Positions 13,201 through 28,200 of a stretch of DNA of 64,000 bases are shown here, piece after piece. The notes under the pieces are model-generated. The model worked only from the letters and a program-made list of their open reading frames with translations. It searched no databases and had not been told where the DNA came from. Position 1 is the stretch's first letter. The number at the start of each line of letters is the position of its first letter. The DNA is taken from NCBI RefSeq assembly GCF_032854445.1, contig NC_088301.1:1800001-1864000 (forward strand). The letters run 5' to 3'. The position numbers and the translations under genes are program-made. The DNA comes from Liolophura sinensis. Taxonomy: Eukaryota > Mollusca > Polyplacophora > Chitonida > Chitonidae.

Positions 13201-16200
13201 AGTAAACCCTGGCCTCTGTGTCTATTTGAGAACATATTTTCCTGCTAAGCACTGTGTGCTTAGGGGTTTTTTTGTCCCTTTTATGTCAGGCTCATTGTTA
13301 ACTTGAATGCCATTAATGACAATTTCTTTGAATGCCTCTTAAACTGTTACAGCTTGTAAGTTGTAGTTGATTCTGGAACAACAGGCCGATGGATTTATGT
13401 TGGAATAATTTGGAATTTCCCATTTTGCCACTTGGTTAATCCATTTGGTTTTCTTATTTTTGACCAACCTGTAAAAGGAACATGTACTGGTGCTGCCTGT
13501 CTTCACTGTATCGTTCTCCATGCGTTATGGTTAACGGACAGTAGCATGTGCAGGTAGGGCAAAGAACCACCTAAAGTCTTCACATCACTAGCTCTGTCCT
13601 CCAGTTATTTCTGCACTTTGCACATTCAAAGACTTTGTTTCATGCAAAGTAGGTCTATTTTTTTAAGCTTGAATACTGTGAATTTTGTCACTTTTACTGA
13701 GAAGTCCCAACATCATATGGATATTCATCTCCATCACTTTTTGTGCCTATTTGGACTCTTCTACCAGTTTTGTTGAATTTTTGGAAATGCTAACTACATG
13801 CTTTTTAGAGAACACAAAATGTTTGTCCAAAATAGAAAAAAAAACATCTCTTTTTTTAATGTGTCCATATTCAGCATGAGCGAAGTGAGAGTGTTTGAAC
13901 ATTCTTAATTCTTAATTCATGTGCTAATGACTTGAACTTGAGTTCAAGTCCAGCTCATGCTGGCTTCCTCTCTGGCCATGCGAGGGAAGGTCTGCCAGCA
14001 ACCTGTAGATGGTCGTGGGTTTGCTTTGGGCTCTGCCCAGTTTGGTCCCAGCTCAGTTCTGGCCGCTGTTTGTATAAGTCAGATATTCTTGAGTGAGGTG
14101 TAAAACACCAATCAAAAAAAAAAAAAAAATAAATCTGATGTGTTTTGCAAAATGCTTGCAGATTACATTTTCTACATGTGGCTTACCCCAATCATGAGTA
14201 CTGGAATGTCATATACATGCTTGTTGGCTAGCAAAGTGTGGTAATGAAAAATAAAGAGTTACCTATTTTGTGATTAAACAACAACATTGAAGAAACTTAA
14301 AGGAAACTGAATGTGTATTGATCAAGTTTGCTACTGTGTACCAGGAGCTTTCATATTATTTCTGTTTACCTGTAAGTGGTGTAAACATAATTATGTGTGC
14401 ATGGGTGTATTAAAGCAAAGTGGATGTCTATTCTGTTTAAAAAAAAATGGAGATATATACACATATGGAAGATTTAATGGTAGATACTTAAGCTTAATGG
14501 CTGAAATCCTGATAAGAAATGCACCCACTGTGACCTAATTGTCTGGCATGTGACCTTGTACCTGAAGGGTGCTCGCAAGACCTCAAAGTCTCCCGCCTAT
14601 AATAGCTGTGTATAATGTCCAAACTAATCTGGCTTTTGTGCATTATAATTGTAAACTTGAAATGCGTCACTGTTGCCAAGGCCAGTGATGGTGGATGGAG
14701 TCTCGTTGCTGTGGTAACCATTACTTGGCCTTTATGGGAAGTGATCAGCGCTGAAGGAGCGCTTTTTTTTCGCGTTGATCCCGTCACCTTTTCATTTTGT
14801 GACAAAGCCTCTTTTGTCTCCGCATGGCCACCTTGTCAAAACTGAAATTGTGTTTCGTCTCAACACCTGTGCATCAATAAATCTGCCCTTCACATACGAT
14901 GATGGTAATCTGAACGCTGTAATGCCGTGTGATTATCATGTACCGTGTTCACATTTACATACATGTGCAGTGACAAGCCAACTGCGTCAGCAGTGCATTA
15001 ACATGTTTCTCACAAACATGTACAAACACTGAAACTTACGTACACGTGTCGACATTGTATCATTCGTACTGTTACTCTCCAACTGTAGCAGTCATTCATT
15101 TACATACATATATAAGCCCACAATTGTACAAATACATGTACGTACATACAGTCATGTACATATGCCCCATTTACAAATGCTGTACCTGTGCTGCGCTTGT
15201 GCGTCTTTGTGTGATGAAGATATACTGTGGAAGAAAACGTAACAGTAATTACAGGTGGGATTGTAATAATTTTGTACAAACATAACTAGATTCATGATAC
15301 CTGCATTTACCTGTTCATTAACATGGATTCATCTAACCTGCATGTACCTGTTCATTAACATAGATTCATCAAACCTACATGCACCTGTTCATTAACAGAG
15401 ATTCATCAAACCTACATGCACCTGTTCATTAACAGAGATTCATCAAACCTACATGCACATGTTCATTAACAGAGATTCATTTAACCTGCAAATACCTGTT
15501 CATTAACAGAGATTCATCAGACCTGCATGTACCTGTTCATTAACAGAGATTCATCAAACCTACATGCACCTGTTCATTAACAGAGATTCATTTAACCTGC
15601 AATACCTGTTCATTAACAGAGATTCATCAAACCTGCATGTACCTGTTCATTAACATAGATTCATCAAACCTGCAAGTAACTGTTAAATAACAGAGATTCA
15701 TCGAACCTGCATGTACCTGTACATTTACAGAGATTCATCAAACCTGCAAGTACCTGTTCATTAACAGAGATTCATCAAACTTGCATGTACCTGTTAAATA
15801 ACATAGATTCATCTCACCTACATGTACCTGTTAAATAAAAGAGGTTCATCAAACCTGCATGTACCTGTACATTAACATAGATTCATCAAACCTACGTGGA
15901 CCTGTACATTAACATACATGTAGATTCATTATGCCTGTACTAAAATCACAGACTTCCATCAAATAACATGTTTCAACCCCATGTAGTCTAGTCAACATAT
16001 CTCAGCGCCATGCAGTCTAGTCTTGAGAACCCACATATAGAACTTCAGTCAAAATTAAAACAAATACGAATCTGACATCTTAACAATTGTTTTCTCCCAC
16101 AATAATGCTGGCCACAACTGTATAAGTGAAATATTCTTGAGTATGGCGTAAAACACCGATCAATAAATAAATAAATTTGAACACTTGTGATTAATCCTTC

Positions 16201-19200
16201 TTCCAGATGTGAAAATGGGTGACATGCAAATAAGCTTCTTTTACATGGAGTGCAGAAGTGGAATTTATTAAATGTGACATGATAGAAGTTCAAGCCTTTA
16301 CTGACCGTAACTACCCGTTATTCAGGATTATGTAAAGAGGAAATAGACAGGGATCTACTTATCAGTTAGTGTGGCAGCTAGAGTATTGGCACTGGTGTTG
16401 ACAGTCTGGATGGATGGCAGTCAGGTTCACCAGACACAGGACTAATACTTGTAGTTAGTCACCAGGAGGATATTCTTGTTCCTACATGCATACCAAACTG
16501 GAGGATATTACTGTGCTAGGGTGTAAACCCATCGTGTGTTGTCAGATAATGTTTTGCCCTAAGTAGGCCTTTCAGTGGAAAGGGTACAAAGCTTGGTAGC
16601 TAGAAGCGATAGTCAGTGTGAAGGATTGGCACAAAAGCCATGTGAAAGCTCGGGGAGCTCAGACCGTCTGTGTTGTGGAATACCAGACAGTTAATTACCC
16701 TGTGGAGAATCCCCTGCCCCCAGTGTCAAACCCTGTGTGTCTAACTGGGAAGACCAGTCCACTTTAAACCAATCTGGCTGGGCAGTGGGTCAACATCCAT
16801 CAATTCCTAACAGACCCTGCTGTTTTCAGTACACAGGTTTATGTTTCTCTTTGATCTGCTGTGACCCTAATTCTTATTTCCAGCTTTGAATGCTGATTTT
16901 AATGAAGGGAATAAATGGAAGGTTGTTAAATATTATATACATTCTTCCTGTGAAAATGTTAGTATTTTGGTATTTTGTGAAGGCTTATTCTCTTCGATCA
17001 TGCCAGAAATGTGAATGGTTTTATGAACTTCAATTTAAATTCTTTAGATGTGTTGTCAATAAATATGCCTTAAGCTTAATAAAAAAATATGCTTACTTTA
17101 AATAAGGGCGGACGATTTGGTGGAGTAGGGGAGGTGTTGCACATGCTTGTGGATTTTGTACAACTTTGCAAAACAGAGATTATGAAGAATTCATACTTAG
17201 GGGCATTACACCGGAATTCTTGAGATCTTTTCTTCACTCTGTCTCGACTTGGCCTGTTGTACATGTTGGAAATTGAAATGGGAAGAATATTTGATGAAAT
17301 GGGCGGATATTGCTCTGAAGTTATTGTGCATTACTGCCATTCTTCACCTTCAAGCTGTTGATGCCTCTAACTCTTCCCTAAATTGCAAAGAGAAAAATGG
17401 AAATGACGTTAAAAAATAATAATAGATAATAATAAATACAAAATAACAAAAAAAAAAGGTTAAAATGAATTGCTTTTGAAAGAGAATAGTGGCTGTTAAT
17501 ATTGTTTTTTTTATTCATCAGTTTTTATTTTTGCTAATATTGTGGTAATTATACCTGGCGATATCATGTTGACGGGAAATTGTTCACAGTTACAGTGCCT
17601 GTCATAGACCAAAGAGGGTGTTTCACATGTTTCTAAATTGAACTTTTTCACATGCATTTGTAAATATTTGATTTTTATCAAAATATGTATGGTATGTTGG
17701 ACACTTGCAGTTATACGACACTGGCAGAACAAGAAAGCAGGTTCTGGATGTGAGAGGAATGATTATGGTTGCCGGAGGGAGTAGCAATAATTCAGTGATT
17801 AGTTAATGTCACTAAGAGTACATATCTTTGGTTCTGGATAGAACCAGATGTCTGACCTGACAGATGACCTGATTCATGATCAATATCATGTTCAGAAATG
17901 AACACCTTTATATACCAAGATATAAGCCTAGAGTTACAGTGCATTTGATCTGCTGATAAGATACATAACGAGGACAGTAAATTACGATGGAAGTTAGCGT
18001 AATGTGAAGGTTATCACCAGAGAGTTTTCCTCAGTACGTAATATGTGTAAAGTTATAAACATGGGCAAATGTTCGTTTTGGCAGCTTGTGTTGAGGACGT
18101 GTGTTATTGTTACCATTTACACCAGTTGTTCAGTAAACATATCTGCAAAAGTGTTCTTGTATCATATAAAGTTTGATACAGTGGTATTCTAATCGCCATG
18201 TTTATTATGTTGAGGACGTGTGTTATTGTTACCATTTACACCAGTTGTTCAGTAAACATATCTGCAAAAGTGTTCTTGTATCATATAAAGTTTGATACAG
18301 TGGTATTCTAATCGCCATGTTTATTGTTAATTTCTGACTTATGGTAACGTGTCAGAATACCATTAACTATATCTAACTATTTTACAAAAATAACAGTTTA
18401 TGTTCTGGCTGAAAAAAAACCTGTTTCTCCAATCACGTTTGTAATAGAGTGTACAGCTGTAGGTGGGGCATGATGGTTCCAGTTGATTGTGTGTAGTGAT
18501 AGGAAGTGGTAGGAAGTGGTAGGAACAGTAAGACATTAGAGAACAACACATCCTAGCTCAGGTTTAACACAGGGGTAGTGTAAACCTTAAAGTACGTTTT
18601 CTGTAGTAAATCTTACGCATATATACAGTACACTACCAGTTCACTACCAGTACACTACCAGTACAGTACCAGTTCACTACCAGTACACTGCCAGTTCACT
18701 ACCAGTACAGTACCAGTTCACTACCAGTACACTGCGAGTTCACTACCAGTACACTACCAGTTCACTACCAGTTCACTACCAGTACAGTACCAGTTCACTA
18801 CCAGTACACTGCGAGTTCACTACCAGTTCACTACCAGTTCACTACCAGTACACTGCCAGTTCACTACCAGTTCAAACTGATTTTCAGATGTAAGTCACAT
18901 TGAAAGCATGTGATTGGAATAGCTGGTGGGAGGATGAGGAAAACAGGTAAACAGACGGTTAGAACCCACCAAAAGGATGAACAATGAAGTCAGGCAATTA
19001 CTGACACAAATACAGATGTGTCTGCCCCCTTTATCAGCTGTGCTATTGTTCTGTTGAACATGAGGAGCCATTGTTGTGACTTTTGACCCGCTAGCCAAAA
19101 AGACAAAGTGTTGATTCAATTATAACTGGGTTGTTGATCAGCATTGTGTGAGAACAGGTGTAAATCTGATCCATGTCAGCAGCCATTGGTGGAGATTACC

Positions 19201-22200
19201 ATTTGCTGCGGTGAAAACTGCTGTGTTTAGCACAGGAAATGTTCACATTGCCTCTGTATGTGGACAGGTGGAGTTACATGATGATTTGTAATTGGCAGGT
19301 GATGTCCGAGTAAGGCCCAAACCTGACACACGGACGGATAAACGACAGGCGTCGCTAACAGAGGCGGAGCACCGCAGTTTAGAAAGTGAGTATGGATTGA
19401 GCCAGCTAACACTGAAATGATGATGTTCACATGCAGTCAGCATGAAATGATGATGTTCACACGCAGTCAGCATGAAATGATGATGTTCACATGCAGTCAG
19501 CATGAAATGTACATGTACCTTTGTAGCTAATACGTGTTAACTGTGCTGTACATCATTACAATGTACATGTGTAACACCATCTGATGGAGATCTGTCAGTA
19601 ACGTGTTGATGGGCATGGATTTTCCTGGGCTTTACTTGATTTGCTTCCGCTATAATGCTGAGTGCAGTCATGTATGTGAAATATTTTTGAGAACCGCTGT
19701 GCAGCTGTGGATATTACACTGCACATGCTTTTGTGGATATTACACTGCACATGCATTTGTGGATATTACACTGCACATGCAGTTGTGGATATTACACTGT
19801 ACATGCAGTTGTGGATATTACACTGCACATACAGTTGTGGATATTACGTTGCACATACAGTTGTGGATATTACACTGCACATACAGTTGTGGATATTACA
19901 CTGCACATGCAGTTGTGGATATTACACTGCACATGCAGTTGTGGATATTACACTGCACATACAGTTGTGGATATTACACTGCACATGTATTTGTGGATAT
20001 TACACTGCACATACAGTTGTGGATATTACACTGCACATACAGTTGTGGATATTACGTTGCACATACAGTTGTGGATATTACACTGCACATGCAGTTGTGG
20101 ATATTACACTGCACATACAGTTGTGGATATTACACTGCACATACAATGTTACTTCTAATGATAACTAAAGTTTTTGACACATACTCATTCATACAGCTGT
20201 AAAAACAGAAGCAGAATGATGAAAAGCAGATGTTGATAAGATATTTCCAGTGTAATTTGACATAACATAAAATTCTGTGCTCTCTGTGCTCATGCCAGCA
20301 TTCCTGTGGGTTTTGTACTTTGACTGACAATTACACACCTAACAGGAATAGACATATTGTGATATAATAAACATTTCTATGTATCATCTAAACCAAGACA
20401 GGCTGGAATTTCTGAACAAGTAGCACCCTAAACCCTCGCCAAATTTAATGACTACGGAATTGCTTTGGATGCAGTTTGAAAACATAATTCATAAAATCTT
20501 CAACAGTAAAAATGTATTGCTTAGGTATGAACTTCATACTATACATACACTATATTGATGATCCAAGAATTTGGGGATTCCTCCTTCATCTGCATATCTG
20601 CTTCTTTTTTAGTCTCTCAGGATTTTTGTTTGTTTCTTGCAGAATTAGCTTTAAAAGAGTACAAGACAAGGTGTGGTTTGAGATTCCGCAGTGTTCACAA
20701 ATCCAGCCGTCATCGTCAGCCAATCATGAAGCTTTCTCCTGAAATCATCTCTTTGCTAGATGGCCATTACAGTGGCCAAGCACAGGTAAGCTGTCTTTAC
20801 ATAAAGTTGAAATTTTAAGAAAGGTTATGCCTGTATTAGATAAGATGTGTGCACCATGTTTTGAAAAAAATAAATGTCATTTATTTCAGCCTCTAAAGTT
20901 CACACGTTATGAAACCAAGTTCTTATTTTCATCGAGGAATCGCTGTCTTATTTGGTATACTCATTTCACTTATACATGTACAGCAATGATGCATTGGTGA
21001 GAGGCTCCTGGATCAGTGTGCTGGGCTAACACACTTACCACTTGGCCCGGGGGGAGGGGGGAGGTGACTGGGGAAAGGGGTTAAATATCTTGATTTAACT
21101 AACAATATTTCATGCTTTTGAATAAGAAATGCATTAATATGTGAGCTGGATTCACATAGATAGAGCGTTATGTGTCTGAAACCGGCGTGGATATTTGCAT
21201 AACAGACAGGAGGGTTGTTGCAACTCTCAGTTTCACTCCATGGCTTGGAGGTTCTACATTTCTTTGGTGGAAAGAAGAGCTTGTCCTTTGAAATAAATGT
21301 AATATGGAACACACATGCACATGTTGCTTTATATTGAAGGGGAGATGTTTGGATCAACAGTGTTAGAATACCAGTAATGAGTAAGTCAGTGTGGATGTGC
21401 AAGAGTAGATTAAATGGATCGCAGTGAGGGGTTTTTTCCCCAGGCCATGATTGATGTGTCCACTTTGTATTTATTATATGCCTTTCATCTGCATTTATTC
21501 TAATGCGGCTGTCTTTTTGAAGCTGTTGTAGCATATGATCCAACAGATTCGCTGGCACTTGCGCATCAAGAGGCTTATATCTCTTGATCTCTGTTTTCCA
21601 ATGCCCAGTGGATCAAGGCTTCCCTATCAACACATGGCTCTTTGGTATTTTCACATTCCTCAAATAATTTCCAAACGGGGCCTTAATAGGCGATCTGCGT
21701 CTCACGGTGGGAGGGGGAATAGTGTAGATGACAGGCCTGTCCCTGCTGTGTTTGCTAGCAGCTATTTACTAATTGTCGGTGCTGAATATCCGTGCGTTTG
21801 GAGGGCTGACTGGCACAGTTAGGTAGAGGCTAGGACAATGCTGGAAGTATTGAATTGCATAATGACCCTGATGACTGGTTGGCGTGGGTATGACGCACGC
21901 CAGCAACTTCAGCTTCCCCAGCCTGTTGAATGGAGGTAAACGGGACGGGACCTATTCTTACCATCTTAGTACTATCACTTTTCCCAGTAGCCTTAATGCT
22001 AATCCTTGTCTTTATAATAGACACAGACAAGAAAGAATAATTGATCTGTTTGTAAATGATACTGAGAGAAGAGAGGAATAATTACGGGTGATAAAAGCCC
22101 ATGTTAGCTCAGCTGTGATATGGACAGCATGCCATTTGATGGGAATACATTTAAAATTGCCCAGTGAGAGTTTGTTAATTCGATGGGGCAATTGCTAATT

Positions 22201-25200
22201 CTCCACCATGATCTGCAGCTAAAACCCTCTTCCATTAAAGAAGCCTGGCTGAGGCGGGGGTAAATGAGGCGATTTTGATCTTTGAGCCAAAGGGGTCAGT
22301 GGCCAGTGCATGCACATTCCACATTGGATATTAGACGTCCACTCTGCCATGGACTATTCCCAGTAATAATGCACTTATGAAAAGGCTTATGCTTCCCCAG
22401 CTAGGCATCACCAAGCCTGATTGTAACCTCAGTGTGTGCTGAGGAAAGTGCAGTAAAGTGATCAAGAGGACTGTCTTATTTTGAAAGGTTGACATTCATT
22501 GACCTGGACAGATTTCCCTAAACCTTATATGCAATGCCATTCCAATCTGTGGATGGTTATGGGTTTCTTCCTGACTTGATCTCACTGAGTTCCTGACACC
22601 ATAATGCTTGCGGTTGTTGTATCAGTGAAATTTTCTTGAGTATATTGTAAAAAAACAGTCAAAAAAAAAAAAAAAAACAGTTTAGTTCAGTATTTTAATA
22701 TAGAACCATAGTCTTTAAAAATAAACATGAATGCATTTCACCAGTTGTTGTGTAAGAGTTCTTTCTGCCCACAGTAGACTCTAGGCTAGCCATTGGTTGA
22801 GAGCAGTCACTTGCAGCGTGGGTAAATGTTCATAGCACGCATCACTTCGTGAACCCGCCAAATGGATCTGTCAAGCCATTTGCAAGTCGCAATAATTTTC
22901 ACATCTAGACGAAAATAAAGTGTCCGCAAGTCGAAAATATGAAATATGCCATTATTTTGTAGAATACTTACAATTCTCTACCAGAAGAAAAAGTAACAGT
23001 ATTTTTAAACTAAATTCAGCTGTTTTGATCGAAGAAATTTACCGGTCTCTTGGCTACCTCAGCCTATCACTGCACAGATTTCTGTTTTATTTCTGACCAT
23101 GCAGTAACATCAGTGAGAGGACCTACCTTTGTCATCCTCAGCAGATCCCAGACCAGTCTAGAAATTCCACAGAATTCTCTATATCAGCCTCGGATATCCA
23201 GCAGCAATAGTTACAGCTTACATAACAGCTTTGCAAGTTGAATAACCACTGCCACAAAATCATGAGTAAAACAGAACGCTATCGTTTTACATTTATATCT
23301 TGTAAAAGTTGAACTTTCAGTTGTCAGTTTTTCGGTTGACCCATATTTGACATCACATTGTGACCTGATTTCTTGCAGTCCGTAGGCCCTATCCCAGTTT
23401 CATTTTTTTATTTTCTTTTTTATTTCAAATCTCAGACTCTAAGCGCTTACAGAGAATTTTACTGTGTGTAGGCCTAAATCAGTTGACACTTAAACACCAT
23501 TTTGTTTCATGGTAATGTCACTGTTCTGTGCATCTTTACAGTCACATACATTATACGATAACTTTTAAACCATTTTTTCCGAAACTAAGATGTTTTGTGT
23601 TACATTGTAGCGCAACATTGCACATTGCTGAGACTACGGTCATGTTAAAGCCTAAATTTCTCTGATTGTAAGGCTTCTCATAGAAATAAATTTGTTACAC
23701 TATCCTTTGTTTGATACTGAATTTTATCCTGTTTCCTGGCGAATGGCACACATGCCTGCCAAGCGGTTGACAGGATAAAATTTGGTATCAAACTCACAGA
23801 GACGAGGAAACTTACTTTATGGGTAAGTAAAAAAATTACTGGTAAACTTAAAAGAACTAGTCCACGTCATAGAGACTTCCAAGCTTCAGTGAAGTTCGTG
23901 TGGCAAAATTGAGCTTTTCCTTGGCTACACTCTCTACATGAAAATGAAAAAAAAACTCAATTAGGACATAATCTTTTTTGTGCAGTTAAGATCTTTTAAC
24001 CACATCACTTCAAGGCTCTTGTACATACACACTTAGAGCATTTCCACTAATTTATTGGGGTGGATTAGAACCAACCTGACATTTTTTATTTTCTGCCTGT
24101 TTGATTTACAGGTCAGTGGACAGTCATCATTTTAAAAGCAGTTTAAATGTATTTTTGAAGTCTCTGCTATTGATCAGAATGGGTTCAATGGGTTTTGTGT
24201 TTGTGAAGCCAGCTGTGATGGTGGCACTTCAACCTTTTCACTGGGTGGGCTCAGTTTTTTGTTATCTCCATTACGTCAGCATTATTTCTCTCCATTCCGT
24301 TTTTCCCCTTCTGGAATGCTCTCTGTATTTGACATGATGAGCATTTTGCCTGTGAATTGGATCACCTTTCTGTGGCAGTAAGGTCCCTAGTCCGTGCATG
24401 ATTTCACGGCACAAGTGTCAGCAGTTGTGTTTCCCTGAATAATTTATTGGCCTCCATCCATAAGCCGATGCAGAAGTCATGATTATTTGATGGTAGTCTA
24501 AATGTAAAGGTATACATCATTTGCCAGAGATCTTGTCAGATCAGCTTGGGGACAATGTCTGTACTCTTGTACCCAATGCTGTCTTTAAGGTGATCAGTGT
24601 CTGACAACCAGCTCCACTATTGTTCCTTCAGGATATGCAGTGTGTGTCTGGCTTGTACAATTGTTCACATGTAGAATACTCTCTGTTCTGTGCAGTTGTT
24701 CACATGTTGAATATGCTGTGGCCTGTGCAATTGTTCACATGTAGAATATGCTGTGGCCTGTGCAGTTGTTCTCATGTAGAATATGCTGTGGCCTGTGCAG
24801 TTGTTCACATGTAGAATATGCTGTGGCCTATGCAGTTGTTCACATGTAGAATATGCTGTGGCCTGTGCAGTTGTTCACATGTAGAATATGCTGTGGCCTG
24901 TGTAGTTGTCCTCATGTAGAATATGCTGTGGCCTGTGCAATTGTTCACATGTAGAATATGCTGTGGCCTGTGCAGTTGTTCACATGTAGAATATGCTGTG
25001 GCCTGTGCAATTGTTCACATGTAGAATATGCTGTGGCCTGTGCAGTTGTTCACATGTAGAATATGCTGTGGCCTATGCAGTTGTTCACATGTAGAATATG
25101 CTGTGGCCTGTGCAGTTGTTCACATGTAGAATATGCTGTGGCCTGTGCAGTTGTTCACATGTAGAATATGCTGTGGCCTGTGCAGTTGTTCACATGTAGA

Positions 25201-28200
25201 ATATGCTGTGGCCTGTGTAGTTGTCCTCATGTAGAATATGCTGTGGCCTGTGCAATTGTTCACATGTAGAATATGCTGTGGCCTGTGCAGTTGTTCACAT
25301 GTAGAATATGCTGTGGCCTGTGCAATTGTTCACATGTAGAATATGCTGTGGCCTGTGCAGTTGTTCACATGTAGAATATGCTGTGGCCTATGCAGTTGTT
25401 CACATGTAGAATATGCTGTGGCCTGTGTAGTTGTCCTCATGTAGAATATGCTGTGGCCTGTGCAATTGTTCACATGTAGAATATGCTGTGGCCTGTGCAA
25501 TTGTTCACATGTAGAATATGCTTTGGCCTGTGCAATTGTTCACATGTAGAATATGCTGTGGCCTGTGCAGTTGTCCTCATGTAGAATATGCTGTGGCCTG
25601 TGCAGTTGTTCACATGTAGAATATGCTGTGGCCTGTGCAATTGTTCATGTACAATACTCTCTGGTCTCCACAATTGTTCGCATAAAATACCTGTGATGTG
25701 TGCAATTAATAGAAAACTGTCTGGTCTTTGCCAATATATGTTGGAGACTGTCTAATCTGTTATGGTATTTTGTATTATTGAAAGAAAAATAAAAATATTC
25801 TATGTTCATATTCTATGGCATTTTTCACTAAAAATAGTTGGGTGTTTTAGGTTACGTACTTTCTGAACTGAAAACATTGTTCATGTAGAATGACTGTTCA
25901 TCAAAGTTACTGTCTGCTTTGCGATATAATTCTTAAATTTGTGACCAGCAAATCAAAAGCCTGTATAGATTTCACCAGAAACACTTGGGAAATCTTGAAA
26001 GATGGTCATGCACAAAAGTGTACAAGCCTAAACGACACCTTCATTTGATCAGCGACATGGAGATGCAGGGGTTACAAATGAGTTCATATTGTACAGAATT
26101 GGTTTGAGTTGAATTGACACAACCCCAACCCCCCACCCCAACGCCCCTATTGCATGCTCGTTCTACTCTCTGATCTGAAGTAGTCTCTTGAGTAAAGCTA
26201 CATTTACATCTGATATGTTCTTTTCAGTGCCTTTTAAGCTGTGCTGGTGATTGGACATTTGATGTGTTCCAACTGGACAGAGTGACCGGTGGTAAGTGTC
26301 CGTTTCTCAACATTATACTCCAACATTGTTACTCCACAAGAATTTGGAACTCATTTTAATACATACATTCTTACTTAGTTGAAAGACAATTTTTAATGGT
26401 GTAATTTCAGAAGTCATGTCACATGCTTGTCAGAGATATTGATATGCCTGTGTTTGGATGTGTTAGTGTCTGAGCGAACTAGTGGTGTTATTCTCTCCTA
26501 CTTTCAGGACGTTCACTTCTCCATGTCGCCTTACATGTGTTCCAGGAGCATGATCTCATTCGAACCTTCCAGCTGGATATTGTCAAACTTATGAGATGTA
26601 TCAGTAAGTCAGCTTTATGTCATTCAGATCTGCCATTTAATCTTCTATCTTAATTACTCTTGTTACATTCTGTTACTTTGTTCTTAGATGCTGTTATTTG
26701 ACCTCTGTTACGATTCCCAATGCACATGGCTTTTTGAAAAGCCTAGTTGTCTCTTTTTGGTTTGGGGTTAATGTACTATTCTGTGTACTAATTGAAATTG
26801 CAGGTCAGTGAAATGTTACCTTTAAAAACATGTTCCAATATTGGTTATGGAATATACAAAGAGCTTTGAGCCCAGTTTAGAAACTTCTCTTTTGGCTTCT
26901 TGGAAAATGAATTAGACACACTGTCAAACAAATCTGCTACAATCATCATGTAGAGATCCAGGTGATTAATATAGAAGTCTTACAGCTACCCTAGAAAGAT
27001 CTTTGAGCAAATTTCAAAAGCTATTTAATGTTATGGCTAAGATTCCAAGCCCGTTTTCATTCCGCTTAATGGAGTGGTGGAGTGGTGATATTCCGTGATT
27101 ACTACACAGGGGACCTCATTGTCAATCTGGTCAGGAGAGTCACTCCCAAGGGAGGTTATCAGTGACGTCAGGTAGTGATTTCTGGTGAGAGTCCATTGTA
27201 AAGGAATTACAGAAATGGATTAAACTCGGTGAGGGGACATTGGTTGAACTGAGCCTTAGAGACTGCTAACTCCGCAATTTCCTGTCCTTCGTCTGATGAG
27301 CCGTCATTGTTTCCATTGGTTGATGGATGGCTCAGGGGGAGTTGTGCTGCCTTCCTTGATGCACGTCAGCTCAACCTTTAACTCTTCTCACTATTAAGGA
27401 ATTCCGGAATGTTGTAGAAAGAAAAAAATATAATATACATGTATTTTATAATGTGTGATGTATGGAGCACTTTTGGTGGTGAAGAGAATGCAACATCTAT
27501 GTGATGACACATTTTGAGTCATTTTGCTCATTCGTTTTGTCCGCATATTGACCTCTAGTGTTTGGCTGGTAAGATATTTGTTACCATAGTGCCAGATTCT
27601 TTCTCATTAGCTGTTCAGTTTTGTGAAGCAGAAGTCATGAACTGAATGAATTCAGCAATAGCCGATGCCGGGAAAAACCCAGATGCCTAATGAAGTGTCA
27701 GTTAATCTTCAGATATGCCTTTCCAGTGTACACTAGAAGAGGAAAGACTAAAGTGGCCCTCCTCTGCTCAATCATGACCAGTATAACAGACACCAGCCTG
27801 TGCTGGTAAATCACCGTATTTGAAAACCACAAATTTCTCACCTATTTCCCCACCTCTTTTTTCTTGAATGAATGAGGAAGATTAAAACTTCCTTATTTCT
27901 GACTAAATTATGTAATTTAAATAAACATTAGTACGTTAAATATTATTAATTATTAAGAGTTTGAAATTATTTTAAGACTGTGTACATGTATGAGAAAGCA
28001 GAGGCTTAGATCTAATACAACATTAAGCATCATTTGGATTCTCATTCAGTTAGTGAATCATTTATTATGCTGAAATTTATTATGCTTTATATATTTATTA
28101 TCATATATTATATTTAATCAAAATTAAATATCTTACACTGTGTACCTCCAACATTGTGGTTTTACAAACATAAATGTTTTATCAGTATAAAGAAATAAAA

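Larger units (their letters stand above)
10272..19298 (+). other. PDE7 intron 2 (9 kb)
   Basis: Non-coding. It contains small tandem repeats at 11.1, 11.6 and 12.1 kb, SINE copies at 13.9 and 16.1 kb, a 37-bp array at 15.3-15.9 kb, a 119-bp duplication at 18.1 kb and a 12-bp array at 18.6 kb. Open frames between these resemble no protein I recognise and have no convincing splice borders. Confidence 0.6.
19386..20642 (+). other. PDE7 intron 3
   Basis: Mostly a 30-bp array and a 26-bp array, then about 450 bp of AT-rich unique sequence before the acceptor at 20641-20642. Confidence 0.85.
20786..26227 (+). other. PDE7 intron 4
   Basis: About 21.4-22.5 kb is single-copy, less AT-rich than average and free of repeats, so it is a possible regulatory block. 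A decayed SINE lies at 22.5 kb and the 35-bp array at 24.6-25.7 kb. TTACGTCA, a variant cAMP response element, occurs at 24271-24278. No coding exon is supported. Confidence 0.5.

Noticed and set aside
21013-21558. 181-codon - strand open frame in PDE7 intron 4
   Set aside because: No recognisable domain, unusual composition and no flanking splice signals in phase; most likely chance.
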